Origin: Gautieria morchelliformis
Lineage: Eukaryota; Basidiomycota; Agaricomycetes; Gomphales; Gomphaceae
Assembly (NCBI GenBank): GCA_015179125.1
Contig: WHVA01000358.1
Location: 55,833-119,832, forward strand
Length of the DNA stretch: 64,000 nt
Direction: 5' to 3'
Part shown: one piece after another, positions 12,131-23,700 of the stretch
How the letters are laid out: each line of letters starts with the position of its first letter
Numbering within the stretch: position 1 is the stretch's first letter
Notes under the pieces: generated by a model
The model's input: only the letters and a program-made list of their open reading frames with translations
What the model was told of the DNA's origin: nothing
The model's database searches: none
Translations under genes and position numbers: made by a program

Positions 12131-12310
12131 GCAGTAGTCTAGATATAGAAGCTCAGTGAACGAGGTAGTTCACTGAGTATGTATTAGTACTCTACCTAGA
12201 TATAGAAGCTATCAACAGAGTGAGTGGCTTTATATCTAGACGTCGATAGAAAAGGATACGCACCTCAGTGAACAAGGTAGTTCACTGAGGTGCCGCTAAC
12301 TATGGTTCTG
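12131..12310 (-). repeat. Fragment of a copia-type LTR, reverse orientation
   Basis: Read on the minus strand, this piece has the same layout as the 3' half of the copia 1 LTR: hairpin, spacer, CTAG-containing repeat, second hairpin, repeat again, then TCTAGACTACTGC. The hairpin stems and repeats differ in sequence from copia 1, so it is a separate family. No upstream LTR part or target duplication was found. Confidence 0.7.
12139..12293 (-). promoter_or_regulatory. Twin-hairpin module, copy 1 (diverged family)
   Basis: On the plus strand the order is reversed. CTAGATATAGAAGCT occurs at 12139-12153 and again exactly at 12196-12210. Hairpin B is 12152-12177 (10-bp stem CTCAGTGAAC/GTTCACTGAG) and hairpin A is 12260-12293 (14-bp stem, GCACCTCAGTGAAC side). 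Compared with copia 1 the inner stem pair is C-G instead of T-A and an outer pair is C-G instead of T-A, so pairing is kept while bases change. Function unknown. Confidence 0.65.
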
Positions 12311-12321
12311 CACTATATACG

Positions 12322-12343
12322 GCCTCGGGCATATGCCCGAGGC
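12322..12343. repeat. 22-bp perfect palindrome
   Basis: GCCTCGGGCAT followed immediately by its exact reverse complement, with no spacer. It lies just beyond the twin-hairpin fragment and before sequence without genes. It could be a binding site for a dimeric protein or part of the neighbouring repeat. Confidence 0.8.
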
Positions 12344-13512
12344 TACTGACATGAGACAACATCCTGACCGATCTCCCCTCCACCCTGACTGCGTTCTAGC
12401 TTATCCCCGATAACCCCAACACCCAATCCTCGCGCAGCGCTCATCCCCCAATAACACATCCCTTCTCAAACCCCTTTCCCCAAATATGCCCCCTCCCCCC
12501 CCTCTCGTGCGCTGTTTCGCTGTGCGGTATTCGTGCGTAGACGCGCATGTGCTACTACGTACGTGGCGGCCCGCCGGCCCAGCACGAATCGCGCTGGTCG
12601 AAGGAGACGCGGAGGCAGAGAAGGACAGCGAAGGATTAAAATTAGATATTTATTGACGATCTGATGGCCAACGGTACGAGGGGTGGGGAGAGCCATGTCG
12701 GCATTACATATTTTCGGAGATACTTACGTCACTAGGTGTAGGGCCGGTGCCGGCAGTCTAGTACTTGCTCGCAATAGCATGTAAGTGCGAGCATGGCCTC
12801 AAGCTGGCGCCGCCATTTTGTACTGTATAGACATGTCCAATCGGTGGTATAGGCTGGTGTTATAATATCGCTACTTCGGTGCAGTAGACAAGCCCGCCTT
12901 CTTCGATGTCGTAGACGAGGCTGCCATTATGTAAACTCCTTTTTGTTGGACTCTGGGGCAGTCCCCGGCCGAGGCAGAACTATCATTTCCCCGAGATCTG
13001 CTACTAATGTAGCCCAATGAGGTAATGAAGCGGCTGGCAATCGAATGGTGACATATGGCTACCCTAGCGGCTGGTGGGCAGCTGAGCTGAGGCCAGAGTG
13101 GCAGTGCAACGGTCCTGAGTCGGTCAGGGAATCATATGGATCGAGGTTACAACTTTAAGCTGCTTTGCCGGCATAAGGAATTTGTAAATTTGTACTGAAT
13201 ACTTTATATCACTGCAAGATTCGCCGTTGACTGGTCTATCGATCTCAGTTCTGATGATGCTACTTCCGCGGCACCATTTGTGGATTAAAGTCATGCCATC
13301 TTCTTCTTTCCTGGCATCTCCTTAAGCTATTACTATTATTAGTCAATGGCAGCCTTTTCATTCGCTCATTCAGATATATACAGGTCCTTATCGGCTGGAG
13401 GAACTTATAAAGCTCAGGACGATATAACTAACTTAACTAGTACTGCGCACGTTACTGGTGTGCTCCAAAAGGTCCCGGCTGTCGCCAGAGAACGTAGCCG
13501 CTTTTCTGAACT
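12344..13512. other. Intergenic region upstream of the DUF6534 gene
   Basis: No gene is recognised. It includes a GC-rich patch (12480-12620), a few hundred bases of mixed sequence, and the region just before ATG 13513. A short frame at 13346-13585 overlaps the DUF6534 start in another frame and has no recognisable domain. Confidence 0.5.
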
Positions 13513-14760
13513 ATGTCGGTGTTGGGTCTCACCCTTGGAGCCCTTGAAGTGGGTGTACTTTGTTCTTCCGTCCTTTATGGTGTAGCGACTACGCAAGCGT
13601 TCTTGTATGCTCGAGGAAGGTTCAAAGATCCGATTTGGTTGCAGATTTTCGTGAGTACCGCAACTTCTCACTTGAACTATCTCTCAATATTCTTTGACCT
13701 AGGTTGGATTCGTCTGGTTGGAATGGTTGCTTTAACATATTCTCAAGATTGACTGTAGTCTTCCACAGGATCCTCGAGACAGCACATACGGTCTTTATCT
13801 GGTCGGACATCTATTCATTGACAGTAATTAATTACGGCAACCCCGAAACGATCAATGGAACATCTTGGTCACCCTTTGCATCTATCTTATTCACCTCACT
13901 TCTTGGAACCACTGTACAAGCAAGCGTCATCTCATTCCATTCCATCGCTACCGGGTGACTAACCAGTTGTGCAGTCATTTTTTGGTTACCGAGTGTGGAT
14001 GTTATCAGAGCGGCTTATAATTCCCCTCATTATTTGGCTCGGGTCGATTTTTCGACTGGGTTTCGGCAGTGCAGCCGCCATTAGGTTTTTACAGGCCAAG
14101 TCCCTCACGGCTTACCTCGAAAGAGATCAATGGATGGTGACGACAGCATTGGTCATCAGCACGGTCATTGACATTATTAACACATCTGCCTTATGCGTCT
14201 ACCTCCGACGCCGGCGGTCAACCTTCAAGTCGTGAGTTTCATTTAGTAGAGCTATCACACCTGGACGCTCAGCGATACCCTTTTGAAGGACTCAAAGAAT
14301 CGTAGACAAGCTCATGATGTATTCCATTGGTATGATAATCCCTTTAAAATATAATGGCTGGCCCTTCGATACTCATTCATGCGTTTTAGAGACGGGATTG
14401 ATCTGCAGGTTGTGCTCTATCGTATCACCTAGAGAAGCCTAACGGTGTCCACAGTGCCTGCACGTTGACTACGGTGATATGTGTGCGTCACATCCTATGA
14501 CTTGACCTTGCATACGTCACTGACTTTCCTCTAGTCTCTAGCAATGCCGGATAACCGTTCGTGCCTTATGATATTCGCGCTTACCAATAAAGTGACTCTG
14601 CCATGTTCATTTCTTTCCAGTGGTTTACTTCGGGATGCTCATGATATACGCGAAATGTACGTTTCAGATATTTTCTGTTTGCTTAACTCAAGTTCCTACA
14701 GTATTTTCCAACTCATTATTGACATCGTATGTTTTTTATACACCATACCAGCATATGTAA
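13513..14760 (+). CDS. DUF6534-type multi-helix membrane protein
   Basis: A fungal-specific integral membrane protein of unknown function. The ATG at 13513 gives MSVLGLTLGALEVGVLCSSV, the usual G-x-L-E-x-G first helix, followed by LYGVATTQAFLYARGRFKD. Exon 1 ends before GTGAGT (about 13650). Later exons give LETAHTVFIWSDIYSLT and YGNPETINGTSWS, then FFGYRVWMLSERLIIPLII, two helices, and a cytosolic basic stretch CVYLRRRRSTFKS, all in family order. TQRIVDKLMMYSI and ETGLICR follow as small exons, then MPDN and YFGMLMIYAK. The last exon reads LFSNSLLTS, matching the family's closing S-N-S-L-L-A-S, and stops at 14758-14760. Several short exons near 14400-14560 were not fully resolved, so a mild defect there cannot be excluded. 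Confidence 0.72.
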
Positions 14761-15346
14761 CAGTGCCAACAGACTGAATGCTCGCCGAGTTTTTCGTCAC
14801 GGCGGGCCCAATGGGGAGGGACATGTTTTGAGCAGCGAACAAGCATCTTCTCACGAGGTATATCATAACAATAACATCGCCTTCACTGGCAATAATATTC
14901 CTGAATGATCCAGGACAGTGCAGTAGCTTTAGAGGTATCATTTGGGCGTTCCAATCATTCTAATACGGTTGGTTTCTTCGTACCTGGCCTCACTTGAACC
15001 AAAGTATAATTTGATTTGGCGTAGATTCATCCTGACCTGTCGTTGTCACAGTCTTTTGACATAGGTACCACAAAGGTCCTGTCTCTTGCCTGATGATCCT
15101 CTGGAAACGCGGATCAATTTAGCGCTTCACCATCCAAGTCGCTATGGGCACGCATAATTGCGACACACAAGACTTGGTGGGCTTGGTTCATTATTATGGT
15201 ATATATAACAATGTATATTAGGCGTGGATCAATAACCTTAGTTGATATTGTTGTTCCTTCTACTTCCAAACCATCTGCCCCACCTTGCACTACTATTCGC
15301 GCCAGAGTCCCTGCAGCACCCAATCGCGGTGAACAGAAAGATCTGT
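14761..15346. other. Intergenic region, no gene seen
   Basis: About 590 bases without a convincing open frame or repeat. Minus-strand ORFs here lack any recognisable domain or intron structure. Confidence 0.5.
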
Positions 15347-15615
15347 CATGACTCATTTATTTTGGCATAATCATTCTCTGTTTGACCTGTCACACTTCAA
15401 TATGCCTGTTCACTTCAATTCACCATCCAATCGGTTCACCAAACTCCATTGCCATATCCGCTTGCCATTCAATTGGTTCACCAAATTCCATTGCCATTTC
15501 ACATCATTCACCCTTGCCCCCGCCATCAGCCATGACCAAATGTCACTGATAAACACCATAATGCATCACTATCCCACAGGGTTCAGCTTTAAGCCAAGGC
15601 TTTGGGACTGGACTC
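15347..15615 (-). repeat. Diverged, truncated gypsy LTR, reverse orientation
   Basis: It begins TGTCATGACTCATTTATT, the reversed family end. It follows the family order (TTCACC-rich block, then CATCACTATCCC and GCTTTAAGCC) with many differences. It breaks off near 15615, where another gypsy fragment begins. Confidence 0.65.
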
Positions 15616-16490
15616 AGGAATGGATTGTAACAGTACCTCCCCCTTATGGCCGAACCCATGAGGCCATAAGCAAGATCCCAGAGATCACCAGGTTGGGAGG
15701 ATTGTCAGGGGACACCCTGGTTTCCATTTCCAGTTCCGATACCACACCCAGTTCCGACTCCATTTCCGACTCCGGTTCCGGTTCCGATTCCATCTCCGCC
15801 TCTGCTTTCGGAAATGATTCTGCTTCTGGGAGAACTTCCACCAGTTCTGTTCGCTTTGCCAGTTCCACTCCAATTTCCGACCTCCGCTCTCGGAACAGTG
15901 TCGGAAATCAAGCGACTTGCGTAATGGGTGGCATCAAGGGTCGATCAAGGGTCAGGGAGGTCAGGGGGATGCAGGGTTGATGGTGGGTGCCAAGTGTTGT
16001 CCCTGGCTGCGCAGCATAGTATAATACGGGCTCACTGACATTGGGGGTCCTTAGACTTTTCTCTTTGGATTTCCCCTTGTCAGGTGAGAATCCCCTCTCT
16101 TGTATACTCTGTTCATTTATACATACTTTGGATTTCCCCTTGTCAGCTGTGTGGTAGTGTGATCTCCACAACCAGCCAGGGTTGCCCTTACAAGGATTAT
16201 ATAAGCTTTGTTTTGCATCTCCATCTCTTGTCTTCTCCCATCATCATCAGACTTTTCAAAAAAACATACAAGAACACGTTAATGGAAAAGCAAAGGCTTG
16301 CGCAGGAGCGCAAGGAAGCTTTAGAAAAGAAATGGCAGGAGGATGCCTGAAAAGCCGAGGAAGAATGGAAGGAGCGGGAAGCGCAGGCCAAGGCTGAGAA
16401 GAAAGCCGAGGACAAATGGAAGGCATGGGAGGCCCAAGCTGAGGCGTCCTACTGGCTACATCGTGGCCAGCATTGCTTGACCATCTTTCC
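15616..16490 (+). pseudogene. Gypsy internal fragment: Ser-rich repeat and coiled-coil Gag piece
   Basis: Bases 15616-15905 hold a TTCCGA/TTCCGG simple repeat that reads as a Ser/Asp-rich peptide, homologous in inverse orientation to 5084-5400. At 16060-16150 the phrase GGATTTCCCCTTGTCAG occurs twice about 70 bases apart. At 16282-16460 a highly charged helix (EKQRLAQERKEALEKKWQE, then after a TGA, K-A-E-E-E-W-K-E-R-E) looks like a retroelement Gag coiled coil. The fragment runs to within about 10-40 bases of the start codon of the next gene, so that gene's near-upstream DNA is retroelement-derived. Confidence 0.55.
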
Positions 16491-16498
16491 TCCACAAT

Positions 16499-19400
16499 AT
16501 GGCCGGCCCGAACTTCAAGGCTTACAGTCTACTTGACAAGCCATTCCCCGACCTCTTCACCCTCACTGCAAAGGCAAACCCAGATCGTGACCTCGTACAG
16601 ATCATCCAAGAGCAACCAGATGCGCCTGTCGACGCCATCCGGTACACATGGGGGCAGACTTTGCAGCATGCCCAGAATTCAGCCGTCGACATCAGGGCGC
16701 GATGGGTATCTTGCCTCAAAGACGCAGGTGCAGAGCAGAGCGCCCCGCCGCTTAGAGAACCCGGTTCAGCACCCATAGTCGTTGGCATTCTGGCTAATAC
16801 TAGCGGGTATGAGCTGTATATCAACATCTTAGCTTGCACATTGAATCGGTGGACCGTGAGTGTGTTACCTACACGCGGAGTGATATTCTGATGTTTGGCA
16901 TTGGCAGGCGCTGCTTCTCTCGCCCAGAAACAGCCCAGCCGCGATAGAGCGCCTGTTAGCAACATCCGGCTCATTGCTACTTCTCGTAGATGCCTGGCTG
17001 TTTCCCCAACATCGCCATCGGCAGCGAAATGGAACGGAATATATCTTGTCTCACGGCCATACGTATGGCCGCTCTCGATACGCTGGGGAGTGATGCTTTT
17101 GCATCTCCTCTCACCCCTCTCTCCCCTGAACAGCTCAAGGCGGAGATGGACTCGCCCGCCCTTCTCTTGCACACGTCTGGGTCTACTGGTCTGTGACTCA
17201 ACAGTCTCTGCCTTTCAGCATATGGCTCAGCTGCATTCAGGTCATCCTAAGATAATCCCTTGGACACACGATTTCATGCTTGGTCCTGCTAGGGTTCATC
17301 ATAAAATGGGACAGCATTTAGTCGGACTTCCATTCTACTGCGTTGCGCCACTCAGCCACGCTCTAACCCTATTCCCTTGCGTTCAGATTGTTCTAGTTGA
17401 TGGCTACCTCATCACCTTCGTCGCCTCTCCCACCCCGAAGCCTCCCACTGCCCAGGCTCTTCTCCGACACCTTCCTTTCATCAAGGGCGGTGTCGTCAAT
17501 GTTCCACCTTCAATCCTTGAGGACTTGCATGGCTTAGGCCCTGCGGCTGTCAAGGCGGCAGCAGACGCTCTGAAATACGTAGGGTATGCCGGGGCCCCGC
17601 TGAAGAAAGAAATTGGCGACTCGTTGGTTGCGGCTGGGATAAAACTCCACATTGGGGCCGGGGCGTACGTATTTAACGATAGGCAGACCCTATGCATTCT
17701 CACAGGCTGGTTACAGCACAGAAACCAGTGCGGTGTCTAAGTTTATTCCGCGGGAACACTGCAGAGATTGGCAATATGCCGATTGCAGTGACTTATATAA
17801 CATCATATGGCTTCCTGTTGATGGTGACACAAATCTGAAACATATGCTCGTTGCGGTCAGTCTTTTCCTCTCATTTGACCCCATTAATCTCCTACACGCT
17901 CCGACAGCCTAGCTCCATAGGTAGTCCTGCCGTGATCAATCATGAAAATCCCAGGGGTTATGCTACAAACGATCTCTGGGAGCCTCATCCAAGTGTTCCA
18001 AATTTGTGGAGATTCCATTCTCGTATGGGTAATGTCGTGCGTGGGGTATTTTTTTCCAATTTGGTGGCAGTTGAAGAACTTACGAGGGGTTCAGACTGTG
18101 CTCAGTAATGGTGAAAAAACGGATAATAAGCAAATAGGCACGTATACCGTTTCCACAGGGAAAGCATCTGTTGACCAGTGAGGTATGACATATAGAGGAG
18201 CTTCTCCTGGCGGACAAACGAATTCTTTACGTCCAAATTTTTGGCGCAGGTCGCCCTATGAATGGCATTGTTTTGCAGCCGAGAGACAACTCCATATCTG
18301 CCTCAGATTTTCTTTCGCAGATCCAACCCACCATCGAGCATACTAACACCATCATTCCGAAGCATTCGCGGCTCGTACGTGAACTTATCATTGTCGCACC
18401 ATCAGATAAGCCGTTTGCATTAACTGATAAATCGACTGTCAGGAAGAAGGAGACTCTCGACAGGTTCCAGGTAGAGATTGAAGCTGCCTACAAGATTCTG
18501 GATGAGGGAGGGAACGGTGATGACTGGGCATTTGAAGGCAGTGTAACAGATGAAAACGATCTGAAGAAGTTTGTGCGAAGCGCCATAAATCAAGTGCTTG
18601 GAGAGGGTGTCGCTGACGATGAAGATTTGTTTGAGCATGGTAATCTTGACCCGACAAGCCTTTGTTCGAAGCAATCTCACCCATCGTTGATAGGTTTCGA
18701 CTCTTTACTGTCTATCAAGAAGACGGTGACCACCACAAAACCGACGCCAAGGAACGTGGTCTATACCAGCCCAAGCGTGAATGCTCTCACAGCATACCTC
18801 CTCTCGCGATCTGTGCCAGACACCTCTGATGTTTTGAGTGCCACTTCAGAACGTATTCGCTCCACAATTGCCAAGTATTCAAGTAATTTCTCCCGTCACC
18901 AACCTGGCTCGACATTGGTCGAAGGCAAGGTGATCGCACTGACTGGCTCGACCGGGAGCGCAGGTAGTTCGATCCTGGCGTTGCTTTTGGATAGGAGCGA
19001 CGTAAAGAAGATTTATTTATTGAATCGCAAGGGGAACGAACGCCAAGACCTTCGCCAGGCGAAAGGATTCGAAGAACGAGGACTGAATCCAACTAAACTG
19101 GAGGCGAAGAAAGGGAGCCTAATCTATCTGGACATTGACCTGGCTAGGTCAGACCTTGGGCTCGAGGGTGCGGATCACACAGATGTGAGCTTCCAACCAT
19201 TACTCGCAGAAAATTCTGATCGCGTGTCCACCAGCTACGGGACAACGTAACGCATATCATCCACGCCGCTTGGCACCTCAATTTCAACCTCATCCTTGAA
19301 AGCTACGAACGCGTACATATCGCGGGCGTCCGACACCTGATCGACCTCGCCCTGGCCTCTCCGCACGCACGTCCTCCCCGGCTCACGTTCCTCTCCACAG

Positions 19401-20156
19401 TCGCAGCAGCCGCGAGGTATCAAGGCCCGTCACGAGAGCCCTCGGTGGGCGAGTCGGCAGGCCATGTACTTGTCCCTGAAGAACCAATCGACGACCCCTC
19501 GATTCCTCTGCACCAGGGGTATGGACAGGGAAAGTACGTCATCGAGCGCATACTCGTGAACGGAGTCGATGCAGGGCTGAGGACGACCATCGTGAGGGTC
19601 GGCCAGCTGAGCGGTATGACCACCAATGGCGCATGGTCATCTAGCGAGCATGTGCCGATCTTGTTCAAGTCAAGCGTTGCTTTAGGCATGGTTCCCGTGG
19701 ATCTCCCGGTAGAGTCTACTTCTGCCCTCACCGCGCGTGACCTTGCATATCGACGCTGAGTTATTCCAGCCTGTTAGATGGGTTCCTACCGATATTGCAG
19801 CATCCGTGATCATCAAAGAGGCCTTCCAAGACGACACGCCCCTCCAATACTTTGCCGTCGAGAACCCGACGCCTACGCCTTGGTCCACCATAGTCTCCGC
19901 CCTCTCTTCAGAATCTCCCAAGCCCTTGCAGCACGTCTCAATGGCAGCATGGGTCGAGTACATCCAAAAGAGCAACCCAGATCCAGAAACTGTGCCAGCC
20001 GTTCGGCTGCTGGAGTTTTATCAAGGAATGACAGGTGGCGAGCATTCCCCCTCGATTCTCGGATGGGAGAAGAGTATACGTGTTGCCCCAGAGTTGGCGG
20101 TGGGGAAACTTGATGCGGACCTGGTCGCCAAATACGTGAAGTGGCAACTTAATTGA
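16499..20156 (+). CDS. NRPS-like adenylate-forming reductase (A-T-R)
   Basis: It would activate a carboxylic acid as its adenylate, load it on a carrier domain, and release it reductively as an aldehyde or alcohol. The start at 16499 (MAGPNFKAYSLLDKPFPDLF) matches the family. The A domain shows the P-loop TSGSTGHPK, rebuilt across intron 17189-17240, then IIPWTH, YAGAPLKKEIGDSL, YSTETSAVS and VLSNGEKT. The T domain reads LFEHGFDSL with the phosphopantetheine Ser, rebuilt across intron 18640-18693. The reductase domain has a Rossmann loop (TGSTGSAGS), then THIIHAAWHLNF after intron 19185-19234, and catalytic Y-G-Q-G-K. The last exon follows intron 19709-19769 and stops at 20154-20156. Introns I could place are 50-61 nt and keep phase, so the gene is probably intact. 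Two joins (near 17000 and 18150) were not resolved. Substrate cannot be predicted. Confidence 0.85.
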
Positions 20157-20602
20157 GTAGCGGGCAGCTCTTATGTATCAACGTAGAAATTCACTGCATG
20201 TTGAAGATGCCTACTAGGCGAAAACCAGTAAATATCACTCTAGCTTGATCAATTGGTTGCCACTCAGACAGAAAAACCCAGCAAACAAGCAGTATAACGC
20301 TGTAAGCGCTTCGAAGATTTTCTTTGTATAACGTACGTTGTCATTTTCTGTGTCTCTCTTCATTGCTCTCTCGCATTCGATCCCTTCTTGAATGCTGCTT
20401 GACCCATGTCATATTCATCCTTAAATTCAGGCAAGCTTAAGAACGTTTTGGCACGATTCAACGGCAGAGTACGTTCCAAGACAAGGGGTAATTGTACAAC
20501 TAGGGACGGCAGAAAGGGGTTATCCCATCTTTCGACAGACTGCTCTGGGACGATGCGCCGTGTATCAAGAAGACAAGAAGTCAGAGGCCGTGATTAGGCA
20601 CC
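20157..20602. other. Short convergent intergenic gap
   Basis: About 450 bases between the stop of the reductase gene (plus) and the stop of the amine oxidase gene (minus). Both 3' ends and their polyadenylation sites must lie here. A 63-codon frame at 20406-20597 has no recognisable feature. Confidence 0.55.
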
Positions 20603-22770
20603 TTATTTGGTGGAGGCGGACTCAGCCATCACGCGACCGACCAGGAGCTGTTTGAGCGTGAGATCTACCCGCAGTTCCTGCACTTGTTTTCCCCAGTTCT
20701 CCTTCAGCTTGATAATAAGCGCGACGATAGGATGCGTCGGCTCCAGACCGAGACTCCAATCTTGTCCGTCTCGACGTTTGTTAGCTTCCCTGACAAGGTG
20801 GCGCGTATCGACGAATAGCTCATGCAGGAGCTGAAGTAAAATTGACTCAGTTAAACGGAAATAATTTCAAACGAGTGGGGGTGCCCTACTATTTCCATCA
20901 CACATCTGAATGCGCTGTCCAAAGCACCCGCAACCCAGCTGTGCCGATCATCCGATTAGATTGCATCATTCCAGTAGATGAGAGAACTCACGCATGATTG
21001 ACGCTGGTCGCCTCACCGGCAATATGGAGTAGTCCCCTAGCGGCCGGCTGGGTCACCTCCGGATACAGAGTGCTGAATTGTCCAGGACCAAAATGCGCGA
21101 AAGCACCTATAGGAAGAATGGAAAGTAAGAGGAAGAAACAATGGGTAGGACGAGTAGCAATAAGCTCACCAATGGAGAATGAGTCTCCGTACCAGTTCCA
21201 TTCGTGGAAGGCCTTCACTTTCTTAGCAAGCGTGTCGTAGGGGATTTCATGCATTTCCGCAAGGTCCTCGAGAATTAATTTGCGCAGGATGCTTTCGGCA
21301 GAGTGATGTCCCTGCACGAATGCGCCTTGCCGGAGGGCATCCTGTCCCCAGGTGTAGCTGACAAGCATGGTCGTTCCTGAAGCGCCGTTCTCGATACCAT
21401 ACGACGGATAAACGACGATCCTGGTCTGGCGATCCGTTCTGGACACGCCCCCTTTGTGCCTTGGTTCCCACCACCTATCAGTAAATTGAATACCAACCTT
21501 CACACTTCCTCCATAGTGCAGCATACGCATAGCAGTTTTCAGTGCGTATGACAGCTGGCAGCTTTCCGTGTCCATCATGCGAAGAGCACCAAGTGTGACG
21601 GTAGAGACGATGTGATTAAAGCTGCGAGGGGTTTGTTCACCGTGTACGGAGGCCAGGATTTTCGGCGGCATCACGGTAAGACGAGACGGCATAATACGGG
21701 TGACGCGTTTGTTCAACAAAGGCTGTCCATCGGGACGGAGGGTCCTGGCCATGTCGAATGCTATCTTCTGTGCCCCTCCTCTGAAGGGCAGGTTTCAGCG
21801 ACGTATTCATGACACTAGATGTTGATGCTCACTGGATGCAGTACCAATTTACCTGCTCCTGCGGAAAATCGAAGTCAAGAGACTCCATGACGGCTTCTGT
21901 TAGTGCACCATCGAATAGACTAGTCCCTGAATCCATTGTCTCGCACCAGTCAACGACCTACAAAAAGGGCGCATGAAAAAGTAGAATGACAATGAAGGGA
22001 CAAGACCCACCGAGCTGGGATATTTGGGGTCTTGCATGGTCATGTACGTGCGGAAGGAGTGCGCGTCATACTGCATGAGAAACTCCCACCCCTTGTCAAA
22101 ATCATCTACCAGAGGCTTCCTGAAACGTTCAAGCTTTTCGTCAAGCCAATGTTGATAGCCTCGCTGGGCGAAGTTGTCGGGAACAAGACCACCTTTCGAC
22201 TCGCTGACATGGAATGGGTCTGCTTCGTTCTCGACAGGACCAGTTACTAAAAACCCATTGAATAGTCGAACATCCTGTGGCGTTGACAGGTGGTACGGGA
22301 TCTTCGTTTCCGGGCCGTAGTTGAGACGGCGGAATAGCGCGAAAGTAGTTTCCATAAGTGGAATATCAGGGAAACGCATGGCTCCTACGTCCTGTCATTG
22401 GGAAAAGAAATGGTGAGCGAGAGTATGGGGTTTTCGAAGGCAGCATTCGGCTCACATAGTAGTCGTTCGGTTTTTCCCCAAAGTGGTGCGTGAAAAGCCT
22501 TCCGCCGACCGTATTATTTGCCTCGAGTAATTGATACGGTATACCCAAATCCTGAAGGATCATTGCGGTATATAGACCAGCAGCACCCGCCCCCACGATT
22601 CCGACTTTGAAGTCGGGTGGCGGCCAGAGGGAAAGTTTAGGCGGATACGCTGGAGCGTCCGCGGCTTGAGGGTCGACAGGACCAGGGAGTGAGACTGGAA
22701 GGTTCAAGTGATAGCGTTCAAGAATAGCATGACCATGGCGCTCATGGATAGATGGGTTCCGTGCTGTCAT
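20603..22770 (-). CDS. Flavin-dependent amine oxidase (L-amino-acid/monoamine oxidase type)
   Basis: It would oxidise an amine or amino acid with FAD and release hydrogen peroxide. The ATG is at 22770-22768. After about 55 residues comes the FAD dinucleotide motif VGIVGAGAAGLY with LLEANNTVGGRLFT. Later exons give MRFPDIPLM, the substrate-side DPFHVSESKGGL, NWYCIQ/GGAQKIAFDMARTL joined over an intron, LSYALKTAMRMLHYGGSVKVG, and VSYTWGQDA. The C-terminal FAD-contact region is LLHIAGEATSVNHAWVAGAL, the family's G-E-x-x-S-x-x-H-x-W-x-x-G-A motif. A helical tail (LKQLLVGRVMAESASTK) ends at TAA 20605-20603. Frames are open through all exons seen. It converges with the reductase gene, which may point to a shared pathway; this is inference. 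Confidence 0.83.
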
Positions 22771-23124
22771 GGTTGTGGTCGTTGGGGATGTACGTTGAGA
22801 AGAGGCGTTCTGGTCAAGAACACAGTATCATGAACACATAGCAGCGTGCTCTTATAGTGAAATCCTTCCTCGGAGACGACCTCTGTTTTGGACATGTGAA
22901 CAGGGCACGCAGGTGGCTTCCCCGCCGATTTGACCCTCCAGACACATACTGTATGGACTGTGCCACAATGTCATGAAGCCAGCCTCATTGTTGATATACC
23001 TTCACATAGCCGTCCCGACTTGAATACCTGTCGAGGTAAGTTAGGCACTGTTACAATGGACGAGAAGGGCGATCAATAAGTATTGCAGTCAAGGGTTCGC
23101 GCCCTCGGCAGAATCTGAATAGCT
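22771..23124. other. Upstream region of the amine oxidase gene
   Basis: Presumed promoter region of the minus-strand oxidase gene. No gene and no clear regulatory motif was recognised. Confidence 0.45.
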
Positions 23125-23700
23125 TCAGGAACCTCCCGTGACCTGGAGGGTCATGAGGTTGTAGCATCTCTGCAACTCGTGGCGAACCACGGGTTTGAAA
23201 TTATTGTGTGGGGATGCGTCTTTGAATCGAGAAGACCGAGGGTGTAATGTACATATACAAAAGATCTGCGAAGTTGCGGGTATAAGCTCACCGAATGACG
23301 GAAATTGACCGGTAAGGCCTGGGAGAAGCCGGCGAGATGTCAACAATGCGGGCCACGAAACCACCGGAAAATGAAATGCTGTCTGCTTCCTACGTGTTAG
23401 TTGTACGCTGTATATAAATCACGTGATGGATGTGACGGAGGGCTCCCCGGCACCGACGCCTGTGTAGACCGCCTCCACTGCTCCCGGCATGCTTGAAATC
23501 GATACTGCAAATGATCCTTGGTAAGACTTCGTAGTTCTGAATCGCGGTTTCAAGTCTGTGGCTTCTCGAAGACTCGGAAACGGGGTAGTACTCCTTGAAT
23601 ACTCGGTTCTCAAGGTCTCCATGACATCTCAGCTGCACCATCACCCTTGATCATAACGTGAAGTTTCTTCTCGGAGCGACCCCATATATTGGAGATCCGC
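23125..23700 (-). pseudogene. Fragment of an unknown gene family, copy 1
   Basis: Minus-strand sequence encoding pieces such as IQNYEV, QGSFAVSIS and PGAVEAVYTGVG in shifting frames. The same peptide pieces recur on the minus strand at 24886-25115 and 32508-32705. All three copies lie next to an ATAAATCACGTGAT segment (here about 23413-23426). Frame shifts and in-frame stops show this copy is broken. I do not recognise the family. Confidence 0.5.

Noticed and set aside
11215-12142. Several long overlapping ORFs in a GC-rich patch
   Set aside because: Open frames occur on both strands and in most frames at once, with Arg/Pro/His-rich translations, as expected from GC-rich DNA with few stops.
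15644-15911. Overlapping Ser-, Glu- and Trp-rich ORFs at the TTCCGA repeat
   Set aside because: They are translations of a simple hexamer-like repeat in every frame; the homologous block at 5084 shows the same effect.
16499-20156. Reductase gene as a pseudogene because of many stops in each frame
   Set aside because: The stops fall inside GT-AG introns of 50-61 nt; splicing rebuilds TSGSTGHPK, LFEHGFDSL and THIIHAAW exactly in phase.
23085-23110. GGGTTCGCGCCC as a tRNA T-arm
   Set aside because: No matching A box, anticodon arm or acceptor stem upstream; no tRNA was found elsewhere in the window.
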